From: Paracoccaceae bacterium
Lineage (GTDB): Bacteria; Pseudomonadota; Alphaproteobacteria; Rhodobacterales; Rhodobacteraceae
Assembly (NCBI GenBank): GCA_026982255.1
Contig: JALSHL010000241.1
Span: 1 to 12,612, forward strand
Direction of reading: 5' to 3'
DNA length: 12,612 nt
Of this stretch, positions 6,554-12,612 are shown piece by piece (within the stretch, counting starts at the first letter, position 1; the number at the start of each line of letters is the position of its first letter). The notes under the pieces are model-generated. The model was not told where the DNA came from and searched no databases. It saw only the letters and a program-made list of their open reading frames with translations. A program made the translations under genes and the position numbers.

Positions 6554-8352
6554 GAACAGGCGCCTTCTTCGGAGGGGCCGACACAGTCGCGGAACATTCC
6601 GAACAGTTCGCGGCCGGTGCCGTGGGTATTGGCGGACAGGTCGGGGGTGACAGGCGGGCGGTGCAGGGCCTCTTCGGGCGATACGCTTAACGTGCCGTTA
6701 ACGGCGTCCACGGTGATGATGTCGCCGTCGCGCAGGCGGGCGAGGGGGCCGCCGGCCAGTGCCTCGGGCGAGATGTGGATGGCGGCGGGGACCTTGCCGG
6801 AGGCGCCGGACATGCGGCCGTCGGTGACCAGCGCTATTTTCTGGCCGCGTTCCTGCAGGATGGTCAGGATCGGGGTCAGCGAGTGCAGTTCCGGCATACC
6901 GTTGGCGCGCGGCCCCTGAAAGCGCACGACGATGACCAGATCGCCGGTCAGTTCCTTGTTGCGGAAGGCCTGTTTGACGGCCTCCTGATCGTGGAAAATA
7001 CGGGCGGGGGCGGTGACGCTGCGGTGTTCGGGGGCGACGGCCGAGATTTTCATGACGCCGGTGCCGAGGTTGCCCGACAGGCGCGACAGGCCGCCGGTGG
7101 GCTGGAACGGATCGGCGACGGTTTTCAGGATCCGGTCGTTGAGCGAGGTTGCGGTCCCGTCGGTCCATGTTAACGAACCGTCAAGGATTTTCGGTTCCTG
7201 TGTATAGGCGGCAAGGCCGGTGCCGATCACGGTGCGGGTGTCGTCGTGCAGCAGCCCCGCGCCGAGCAACTCGCCGATCAGGTAGCCGGTGCCACCCGCG
7301 GCGTGGAAATGGTTTATGTCGGCCAGACCGTTGGGATAGACGCGGGCGATCAGCGGGGTGACGGCGGAAATCTCGGAGAAATCCTGCCAGTCCAGCGTGA
7401 TTCCGGCGGCGCGGGCCATGGCAAGCAGGTGGATCAGCAGGTTGGTGGAGCCGCCCGTGGCCATCAGCCCGACGATGGCGTTGACGAAGGCGCGCTCGTC
7501 GAGGATGTCGGCGACGGGGGTGTAGTCGTTGCCAAGGGCGGTGATGGAAAGGGCGCGTTCGGTTCCCGCTGCGGTCAGGGCGTCGCGCAGGGGGGTGTCG
7601 GGATTGACGAAGCTGGCGCCCGGCAGGTGCAGCCCCATGAATTCCATCAGCATCTGGTTGGTATTGGCGGTGCCGTAGAAGGTGCAGGTGCCCGGGGCGT
7701 GGTAGCTCTCCATTTCGGCCTTGAGCAATTCGGCGCGGTCGATTTTGCCCTCGGCGAACAGCTGGCGGACGCGGGCTTTCTCGTCGTTCGGCAGGCCGGA
7801 GGGCATGGGACCGGCGGGCAGGAACAGGGCCGGAAGATGGCCGAAGGTGGCGGCGGCGATGACCAGACCGGGGACGATTTTATCGCAGACGCCGAGAAAA
7901 ACGGCGGCGTCGAAGACGTTGTGCGACAGGGCGATGCCGGCGGCCATGGCGATGACATCGCGCGAGAACAGCGAGAGTTCCATGCCCGCTTGCCCCTGTG
8001 TGACCCCGTCGCACATGGCCGGAACGCCGCCCGCGACCTGCGCGGTGCCGCCGGCGCGGTGGGCAGCCTGCCGGATCAGGTCGGGGAAATGCCCGAACGG
8101 CTGGTGGGCGGAGAGCATGTCGTTATAGGCGGTGACGATGCCGAGGTTGGGGGCGCGGGTGGCGGCCAGTGTTTCCTTGTCGGCATCGGGCGCGGCGGCG
8201 AAGGCGTGGGCGAGGTTGCCGCAGGACAGGTGGGCGCGGCGGGGGCCGTCCTCGCGGGCCTGTTTCATGCGGGCGAGATAGGCTTCGCGCTGCGGTTTCG
8301 AGCGTTCGGCAATGCGGGCGGTGACGTCGGCAAGGGTCGGGTTCAGGGTCAT
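6547..8352 (-). CDS. edd: 6-phosphogluconate dehydratase
   Basis: Edd is the iron-sulfur enzyme that dehydrates 6-phosphogluconate to 2-keto-3-deoxy-6-phosphogluconate, the first dedicated Entner-Doudoroff step. The 601 residues match the family's usual 600-610. The IlvD/Edd signatures are both present: CDKIVPGLVIA (156-166) and the C-terminal TDGRMSGASGK. Candidate Fe-S cluster ligands are Cys156 in the CDK motif and Cys223 in GTCTFYGTANTNQ, with Cys114 in AMCDGVTQGQ nearby. The GTANTNQM segment separates Edd from dihydroxy-acid dehydratases by length and context. The ATG lies 2 nt after the zwf stop, with GAGG at 8360-8363 seven bases upstream, inside the end of zwf. The 3' end overlaps the flavoprotein gene by 7 nt. 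Nothing appears truncated or missing. Confidence 0.97.
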   Translation of the reverse strand: MTLNPTLADVTARIAERSKPQREAYLARMKQAREDGPRRAHLSCGNLAHAFAAAPDADKETLAATRAPNLGIVTAYNDMLSAHQPFGHFPDLIRQAAHRAGGTAQVAGGVPAMCDGVTQGQAGMELSLFSRDVIAMAAGIALSHNVFDAAVFLGVCDKIVPGLVIAAATFGHLPALFLPAGPMPSGLPNDEKARVRQLFAEGKIDRAELLKAEMESYHAPGTCTFYGTANTNQMLMEFMGLHLPGASFVNPDTPLRDALTAAGTERALSITALGNDYTPVADILDERAFVNAIVGLMATGGSTNLLIHLLAMARAAGITLDWQDFSEISAVTPLIARVYPNGLADINHFHAAGGTGYLIGELLGAGLLHDDTRTVIGTGLAAYTQEPKILDGSLTWTDGTATSLNDRILKTVADPFQPTGGLSRLSGNLGTGVMKISAVAPEHRSVTAPARIFHDQEAVKQAFRNKELTGDLVIVVRFQGPRANGMPELHSLTPILTILQERGQKIALVTDGRMSGASGKVPAAIHISPEALAGGPLARLRDGDIITVDAVNGTLSVSPEEALHRPPVTPDLSANTHGTGRELFGMFRDCVGPSEEGACSW

Positions 8353-8354
8353 GC

Positions 8355-9812
8355 TCAGGCCTCGATCGGGCGCCAGCGGCGGTTGTCGTGGTGGATCAGC
8401 GCCAGCGAACCATCGGGGCCGGAGCCGCCGGCGTCATAGGGTTCGGGGATGTCTTCGGCCTCCTGCCAGCGGGCGATGATCGGGTCGGCCCAGCGCCAGG
8501 CGGCCTCGACCTCGTCGCCGCGCATGAACAGGGTCTGGTCGCCGCGGATCACGTCCATCAGCAGGCGTTCGTAGGCGTCGGCCATGCGCCCGTCGCCCAG
8601 TGTCTCGGCGAAGGACATGTCGAGCGGCACCTCGGTCAGGCGGAAGCCGCCCTGACCCGGTTCCTTGATGTTCATGTGCATGGTGATCGCCTCGTCCGGT
8701 TGCAGGCGGATGACCAGCGAGTTGGAGTTGTGGCGCTGTTCGGGGTGTGGGAAAATCGAGTGCGGCGGGTCCTTGAAGATCACCACGATTTCCGACATGC
8801 GGGCGCGCAGGCGTTTGCCGGTGCGCAGGTAGAACGGCACCCCCGCCCAGCGCCAGTTGGAGACGCGGACCTTGAGGGCGATGAAGCTTTCGGTCGTGGA
8901 ATCGGGGTTTCCCGCGTCGTCGCGGTAGCTGGCGCTGTCGCCGTTGGCACGATACTGGCCGCGCACGATGTCGGGGAGGGGGACGTCCTCCAGCGAGCGG
9001 ATGACCTTGAGTTTCTCGTCGCGCACGTCGTTGGCCTCGAACCGGGCGGGGGGCTCCATAGCGGTGAGGCAGAGCATCTGCATCAGGTGGTTCTGCACCA
9101 TATCGCGCATGGCGCCGGATTTGTCGTAATAGGCGCCGCGCCCCTCGACCCCGATGGTTTCGGCGACGGTGATCTGGATGTGGTCGATGTGCTGGGCGTT
9201 CCAGACCGGCTCCAGCAGGGAATTGGCGAAGCGCAGGGCCATCAGGTTCTGCACGGTTTCCTTGCCGAGGTAATGGTCGATGCGGTAGATCTGGTCCTCG
9301 CGGAAACAATGGGCGAGCTGTTTGTTCAGTTCCTGTGCCGAGGCGAGGTCGTGGCCGAAGGGTTTTTCCACCACGATGCGGCTGTCGGCGGTGCGCAGGC
9401 CGCGCTGGCTGAGCTGGCTGGCGATAGGGCCGAACAGGGCGGGGGCGACCGACAGGTAGAAGGCGCGCACCGGATTGGGGGTGTCGTTGACGAGGGCGAC
9501 GAGCGCGTCCCAGCCTTTGTCGCCCTTCACGTCCACGGGGTGGTAGTGCAGGCGGGTCAGGAAGCGGGCGATGCTGTCGGCGTCGCGGCGGCTTTCGGGG
9601 ATGTATTTTTCCAGCGAGGTTTTGATTTCGGTGCGGAAGGCGGCGCTGTCCCATCCGGAACGGGCGGTGCCGATGATGCGGGTTTCCGGCGGGATCTGGC
9701 TGGCGAGGAAACGCTGATAGAGCGCGGGCAGGATCTTGCGGCGGGCGAGGTCGCCGGAGGCACCGAAGATGATCAGGTCGAACGGGTCGACGGGGATGAT
9801 TTTGACGCTCAT
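8355..9812 (-). CDS. zwf: Glucose-6-phosphate 1-dehydrogenase
   Basis: Zwf is a cytoplasmic enzyme that oxidises glucose-6-phosphate to 6-phosphogluconolactone with NADP+ (or NAD+) and opens both the Entner-Doudoroff and oxidative pentose-phosphate routes. The 485-residue protein has the nucleotide-binding start IIFGASGDLARRK (14-26), EKPFGHDL (149-156), the active-site signature RIDHYLGKE (177-185) with His180, and the likely catalytic base His242 in the QNHLMQ segment. It is full length, with C-terminal ALIHHDNRRWRPIEA. It is the first gene of a five-gene minus-strand block and is preceded by AAAGGA (9820-9825) 7 nt before the ATG. The usual partner pgl (6-phosphogluconolactonase) is not next to it. 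Cofactor preference cannot be decided by eye. Confidence 0.97.
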   Translation of the reverse strand: MSVKIIPVDPFDLIIFGASGDLARRKILPALYQRFLASQIPPETRIIGTARSGWDSAAFRTEIKTSLEKYIPESRRDADSIARFLTRLHYHPVDVKGDKGWDALVALVNDTPNPVRAFYLSVAPALFGPIASQLSQRGLRTADSRIVVEKPFGHDLASAQELNKQLAHCFREDQIYRIDHYLGKETVQNLMALRFANSLLEPVWNAQHIDHIQITVAETIGVEGRGAYYDKSGAMRDMVQNHLMQMLCLTAMEPPARFEANDVRDEKLKVIRSLEDVPLPDIVRGQYRANGDSASYRDDAGNPDSTTESFIALKVRVSNWRWAGVPFYLRTGKRLRARMSEIVVIFKDPPHSIFPHPEQRHNSNSLVIRLQPDEAITMHMNIKEPGQGGFRLTEVPLDMSFAETLGDGRMADAYERLLMDVIRGDQTLFMRGDEVEAAWRWADPIIARWQEAEDIPEPYDAGGSGPDGSLALIHHDNRRWRPIEA

Positions 9813-9858
9813 GCCGGAATCCTTTGCGCCTGGCGCGGGTTGTTGTGCCGGCGCATTA

Positions 9859-9902
9859 GAGCAAATTCATGCGGGGAAGGACAGGGGCGGGGGAACAAAT
9901 TC
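9859..9902. repeat. Direct repeat pair upstream of zwf, possible operator
   Basis: GAGCAAATTC (9859-9868) and GAACAAATTC (9893-9902) match at 9 of 10 bases and lie 34 bp apart start to start, roughly three helical turns. They are AT-rich words in an otherwise GC-rich gap. The copy nearer zwf overlaps the candidate -10 hexamer by two bases and the other lies upstream of the candidate -35 position. That arrangement would suit a regulator contacting one DNA face. No regulator gene is in the window, and chance similarity remains possible. Confidence 0.35.
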
Positions 9903-9941
9903 GCGACAGGAGCGCCGCAAGCGTCGTCAGGGCGACAGGCG

Positions 9942-9967
9942 GGCAGCCCCCGGATGCAGGGGCTGCC
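9942..9967 (-). terminator. Strong GC hairpin after the exported-protein gene
   Basis: GGCAGCCCC (9942-9950) and GGGGCTGCC (9959-9967) form a perfect 9-bp stem with an 8-nt loop, starting 10 nt after the TAG of the small exported protein on the minus strand. No T-run follows, so it does not fit a standard intrinsic terminator. It could stabilise the 3' end of the message, act with Rho, or insulate the zwf operon from read-through. Confidence 0.45.
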
Positions 9968-9977
9968 GGTCCCGAGC

Positions 9978-10406
9978 CTAGAAACTGGCTGTGATCAACG
10001 CGGTTATGCGACTTTTGAATTCCGGACCGGAAATGGACAGTTTGTGTTCGATGCGGCCATTTATCATTCTGCACGGGCCGCACCAGCTGGTGCCCATTTC
10101 CCCGAGCAAGGCCTTGTGAAGGGCCTTCACCGGGATCTCCTTGTCGGCCTTGGCAATGTGCATGGCGATGATGCCGGCCAGATAGTCAGCCCGATCGCGG
10201 CCCTTGCGCTGATTGAAGCGCGCCATTTCATCGTCGGTCAGGGAAAACGGCGCAATCGGCTTGCTGCCGGAAGGGTCTAACTTGACGATCACGTCGATGC
10301 CGGGGATCGGGTCATTACCGCCAATGGCAAGGGCGGCCATGGGGGTGAGGGTGGTGGCGGCAAGAGCGGCGCCGGCGGCCAGAAAGGTGCGTTTGGTCAG
10401 TTTCAT
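9978..10406 (-). CDS. Small exported protein of unknown function with WCGPC motif
   Basis: I do not recognise this family. From the ATG at 10404-10406 it has 142 residues. The first 27 form an export signal: TKRTFLA (4-10) followed by a hydrophobic Ala/Leu stretch and a likely cleavage after ALA at 25-27. The Lys-Arg pair resembles the KR variant of a twin-arginine signal, but a Sec signal is equally possible. The mature part has no further membrane segment. Its only two cysteines lie in SWCGPCRMI (107-115), which is the thioredoxin active-site motif. Only 30 residues follow Cys112 and the flanking sequence looks helical, so a full thioredoxin fold cannot be present. The start was chosen for AAAGGG 8 nt upstream; an ATG at 10433 is weaker. 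Base composition, especially near the 3' end, is less GC-rich than in neighbouring genes. Confidence 0.75.
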   Translation of the reverse strand: MKLTKRTFLAAGAALAATTLTPMAALAIGGNDPIPGIDVIVKLDPSGSKPIAPFSLTDDEMARFNQRKGRDRADYLAGIIAMHIAKADKEIPVKALHKALLGEMGTSWCGPCRMINGRIEHKLSISGPEFKSRITALITASF

Positions 10407-10424
10407 GTTATTTTCCCTTTCAGG

Positions 10425-10453
10425 ATTATTCATCGGTCAAAATAAGCGGATAA
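10425..10453 (-). promoter_or_regulatory. Candidate promoter of the exported-protein gene
   Basis: On the minus strand TTATCC (plus 10448-10453, four of six matches to TTGACA) and AATAAT (10425-10430, five of six matches to TATAAT) are separated by exactly 17 nt. The expected start of transcription would leave a short leader holding the AAAGGG ribosome site before the ATG at 10406. It lies just after a hairpin that follows the alcohol dehydrogenase gene, consistent with a separate transcript. Confidence 0.4.
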
Positions 10454-10455
10454 CG

Positions 10456-10470
10456 GGCCGGAGTCCGGCC
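10456..10470 (-). terminator. Hairpin after the alcohol dehydrogenase gene
   Basis: GGCCGG (10456-10461) and CCGGCC (10465-10470) form a 6-bp GC stem around a 3-nt loop, 3 nt beyond the TGA of the alcohol dehydrogenase on the minus strand. The downstream sequence has only a loose TTATTTT about 14 nt further, so termination may be weak or Rho-assisted. Confidence 0.4.
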
Positions 10471-10473
10471 GCG

Positions 10474-11619
10474 TCAGATACATTTTTCCAGCAGGTCGAT
10501 GGTGTTTTCAAGTGTCATTTCCACCGGATTGCCGCCGGTGCTGGGGTCCTCCAGCGCCATGCGGGCGATTTCCTCGATGCGGTTGGTGCCGACGCCCATT
10601 TCGGACAGGCGTTTCGGGATGCCGAGGCTGTCGTTCAGTTCCACCACATAGGCGCGGAAGGCGTCGAAGCCGCCCTTGATACCGAGGTAGCCGTTCAGGG
10701 TTTCTATCCGGTCCTCGATGGCGGGGCGGTTGAAGTCCAGAACCGGCGGGATGACGACCGCGTTTGTGGTGCCGTGGTGCGTGCCGTAGACCGCGCCGAT
10801 CGGGTGGGAGATGGCGTGGACCGCGCCGAGGCCCTTCTGGAAGGCGGTCGCGCCCATCATGGCGGCGCTCATCATGTGGGCGCGGGCCTCGATGTCGGTG
10901 CCGTCTTTCATGGCGCGGGGCAGGTATTCCCTGACCAGACGCAGGCCCTCCACCGCGATGCCCTGCGACATGGGGTGGTAGTGGGGCGAGGAGTAGGCCT
11001 CCAGACAATGGGCGAAGGCGTCCATGCCGGTGCCCGCGGTGATCACCGGCGGCATGCCGACGGTCAGTTCGGGGTCGGCGATGACGACGGAGGGCAGCAC
11101 TTTCGGGTGGAAGATGATTTTCTTCACATGGGTTTCGGAATTGGTGATGACGCTGGCGCGCCCGACCTCGGAACCCGTGCCCGCCGTGGTCGGCACGGCG
11201 ATGATCGGGGCGATGCCGTCGGGGTCGGCGCGGGTCCACCAGTCGCCGATGTCCTCGTAATCCCAGACGGGGCGGGTCTGGCCGGACATGAAGGCGACCA
11301 TTTTCGCCAGATCGAGACCGGAGCCGCCGCCGAAGGCGATGACGCCGTCGTGGTTGCCGGATTTGTAGACTTCAAGCCCCGCTTCGAGGTTCTTCTCGTT
11401 CGGGTTGGGGTCCACTTCGGAGAACATGGCGCGGCCGAGGCCGGCGGCCTCCATGATGTCCAGCGTGGACTGGGTGATCGGCAGGTTTGCCAGCCCCTTG
11501 TCGGTGACCAGCAGCGGGTTTTTCATGCCGGTGGCTGCGCAGGCCTCGGGAAGCTCCTTGATGCGGCCGGCGCCGAATTTGATGCTCGTCGGGTAGGACC
11601 AGTTGCCATAGAGTTTCAT
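10474..11619 (-). CDS. Iron-containing alcohol dehydrogenase
   Basis: This is a cytoplasmic NAD(P)-dependent group III (Fe-ADH) dehydrogenase that interconverts an alcohol and an aldehyde. The 381-residue protein is normal for the family. The nucleotide-binding GGGSGLDLAK (97-106) and TTAGTGSEV (144-152) segments are clear. Metal ligands, by comparison with FucO, are Asp200 and His204 in GMDAFAHCLEAY, His268 in GAVHAISHP and His282 in THHGTTNA. The frame is open to 11724, but the ATG at 11617-11619 is preferred. It overlaps the stop of the aldehyde dehydrogenase as ATGA and begins MKLYGNWSYPTSIKFG, the typical start of the domain. Pairing with an aldehyde dehydrogenase suggests an alcohol-aldehyde-acid route; the substrate is unknown. 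A hairpin follows the stop. Confidence 0.94.
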   Translation of the reverse strand: MKLYGNWSYPTSIKFGAGRIKELPEACAATGMKNPLLVTDKGLANLPITQSTLDIMEAAGLGRAMFSEVDPNPNEKNLEAGLEVYKSGNHDGVIAFGGGSGLDLAKMVAFMSGQTRPVWDYEDIGDWWTRADPDGIAPIIAVPTTAGTGSEVGRASVITNSETHVKKIIFHPKVLPSVVIADPELTVGMPPVITAGTGMDAFAHCLEAYSSPHYHPMSQGIAVEGLRLVREYLPRAMKDGTDIEARAHMMSAAMMGATAFQKGLGAVHAISHPIGAVYGTHHGTTNAVVIPPVLDFNRPAIEDRIETLNGYLGIKGGFDAFRAYVVELNDSLGIPKRLSEMGVGTNRIEEIARMALEDPSTGGNPVEMTLENTIDLLEKCI

Positions 11620-12612
11620 GATGTGACTTTCTTGAAGTGGTAGGATTTCGGACGGGTCAGGTTCTGGAAGCCGATGACCGACAGGGCGCCGCCGCGGCCG
11701 GTGTTCTTGCAGCCGGTCCAGCACAGGCCCGGGTCGAGGTAGTCGGCGCGGTTCATGAACACCGTGCCGGTTTCCAGTTCGCGCCCGATGCGGGCGGCGC
11801 GGTCGGGGTCGCTGGTCCAGAGCGAGGCGGTCAGGCCGAATTCGGAGTCGTTCATCAATTCGATGGCTTCCTCGTCCGAGGACACCTTCATGATGCCGAC
11901 CACGGGGCCGAAGCTCTCGTCCCGCATGACGCGCATGTCGTGGTTCACGTCCACGAGGATTTGCGGCATGAGGTAGGTGCCGGTCCCGTCGTCCATCGGG
12001 AAGTTTTCCGCCTCGATCAGCGGGGTGGCGCCCATGTGGACGGCCTCCATGATCTGGCCGCGGACCTCGTCGGCGAAACGCTGGTTGGCCATCGGGCCGA
12101 TGGTGGTTTCGGGATCGAGCGGGTTGCCGAGTTTGTAGCCGTTGACGATGTTCACGGCCTTTTCGACGAAGGCGTCATAGAGGGTGTCGATGACATAGAT
12201 GCGCTCGATACCGCAGCAGCACTGGCCGGAGTTGAACATGGCCGCGTCGATCAGTGTATCGACGGCGGCGTCGAGATCGGCGTCCTCCATCACATAGCCC
12301 GGGTCCTTGCCGCCGAGTTCCGTGCCGACGCCGGTGAAGGTGCCGGCGGCGGCGCGTTCCATTTCCTGACCGCCACCGACGGAGCCGGTGAAGTTGACGA
12401 AATCGAACCGGTTGTCCGCGATCAGCGCCGAGGTGGTGGCGTGGTCCAGGAATACGTTCCGGAACAGGTCGGCGGGGATGCCGGCGCGGGTGAAGGCCTC
12501 GACCATGCGTTCACCGGCGAGCAGGGTTTGCGAGGCGTGTTTCAGGATCACGGCGTTGCCGGCGATCAGGGCCGGCGAAACCGTGTTGATGGCGGTGAGG
12601 TAGGGGTAGTTC
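11616..12612 (-). CDS. Aldehyde dehydrogenase family protein, N-terminus beyond the window
   Basis: This NAD(P)-dependent enzyme oxidises an aldehyde to a carboxylate. Only the C-terminal 331 or so residues are visible, and the frame continues through the right edge (NYPYLTAINTVSPALIAGNA at the boundary), so the GTG at 12551 is an internal codon, not a start. NAD-binding FTGSVGG, the general base Glu in TELGGKDPG (codon 12318-12320) and the nucleophile Cys in FNSGQCCCG (codon 12216-12218) are all present, as is ESFGPVVG further on. The active-site Cys is flanked on both sides by Cys, giving three in a row. The C-terminus (DPGLCWTGCKNTGRGG) departs from the common PFGGVKQSG pattern, which points to a distinct subgroup. 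It is translationally coupled to the alcohol dehydrogenase by ATGA. The substrate is unknown. Confidence 0.93.
   Translation of the reverse strand, partial: NYPYLTAINTVSPALIAGNAVILKHASQTLLAGERMVEAFTRAGIPADLFRNVFLDHATTSALIADNRFDFVNFTGSVGGGQEMERAAAGTFTGVGTELGGKDPGYVMEDADLDAAVDTLIDAAMFNSGQCCCGIERIYVIDTLYDAFVEKAVNIVNGYKLGNPLDPETTIGPMANQRFADEVRGQIMEAVHMGATPLIEAENFPMDDGTGTYLMPQILVDVNHDMRVMRDESFGPVVGIMKVSSDEEAIELMNDSEFGLTASLWTSDPDRAARIGRELETGTVFMNRADYLDPGLCWTGCKNTGRGGALSVIGFQNLTRPKSYHFKKVTS

Larger units (their letters stand above)
9813..9977 (-). promoter_or_regulatory. Upstream region of the zwf operon (candidate promoter and repeats)
   Basis: This gap between the small exported-protein gene and zwf is the only sizeable non-coding stretch upstream of the operon, so its promoter is expected here. 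Reading the minus strand, TCTAAT (plus positions 9855-9860) matches the -10 consensus at five of six bases and lies about 40 nt before the zwf ATG. No convincing TTGACA lies 16-18 nt upstream of it (the best is TGTCCT), so an activator may be needed or the promoter may be elsewhere. The zwf Shine-Dalgarno (AAAGGA, 9820-9825) is strong. A direct-repeat pair and a GC hairpin also fall in this gap and are listed separately. Confidence 0.4.

Noticed and set aside
10020..10032. TTCCGG-A-CCGGAA palindrome inside the exported-protein gene
   Set aside because: It lies within coding sequence near the 3' end, and a single short palindrome is not enough to call an operator.
8388..10280. 630-residue plus-strand frame opposite zwf and the gap before it
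   Set aside because: It has Gly/Val/Asp/His-rich shadow composition. It spans the zwf promoter gap only because that gap is stop-poor in this frame.
10404..10433. Upstream ATG at 10433 as start of the exported protein
   Set aside because: It would add nine polar residues before the signal peptide, overlap the candidate -10 region, and ignore the well-placed AAAGGG before the ATG at 10406.
10213..11643. 476-residue plus-strand frame opposite the alcohol dehydrogenase
   Set aside because: It is a shadow of a well-supported Fe-ADH gene and has no motif.

Overview
The window is about 12.6 kb of GC-rich, densely packed bacterial DNA. It looks like an alphaproteobacterial chromosome, most likely Rhodobacterales (Roseobacter-like). 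That placement is an inference from the GC-rich codon use, the Entner-Doudoroff gene set and the style of the proteins; no rRNA or other taxonomic marker is present. I see no transposase, integrase, phage gene, tRNA, rRNA or CRISPR array.

Plus strand, 1-3613. An unrecognised small protein (11-346) is followed by a SulP-family anion transporter with a C-terminal STAS domain (415-2031) and by glpD, the FAD-dependent glycerol-3-phosphate dehydrogenase (2105-3613). The last two start with GTG, chosen from spacing, Shine-Dalgarno sequence and homology. A nested inverted repeat (3698-3737) with a U-tract closes this unit and faces the end of pgi.

Minus strand, 3737-9812. A very tight five-gene block reads zwf, edd, an FMN-binding split-barrel (PPOX-type) protein, eda, pgi. 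Junctions are +2 nt, a 7-nt overlap, +7 nt and a 4-nt ATGA overlap, so it is almost certainly one operon. Pgi interconverts fructose-6-P and glucose-6-P, Zwf oxidises glucose-6-P to 6-phosphogluconolactone, Edd dehydrates 6-phosphogluconate to KDPG, and Eda splits KDPG into pyruvate and glyceraldehyde-3-P. The lactonase gene (pgl) is not in the block. The 165-bp region upstream of zwf carries a good Shine-Dalgarno, a candidate -10 and a pair of 10-bp direct repeats.

Minus strand, 9978-12612. A small exported protein of unknown function (9978-10406) carries a thioredoxin-like WCGPC motif in a chain too short to be a normal thioredoxin. Upstream of it lies an aldehyde dehydrogenase/iron-containing alcohol dehydrogenase pair with an ATGA overlap. 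The aldehyde dehydrogenase runs off the right edge, and the pair's substrate cannot be deduced here.

Overall this is mostly ordinary central carbon metabolism. The points most worth a second look are the WCGPC protein, the flavoprotein embedded between edd and eda, the absent pgl, and the repeats upstream of zwf.
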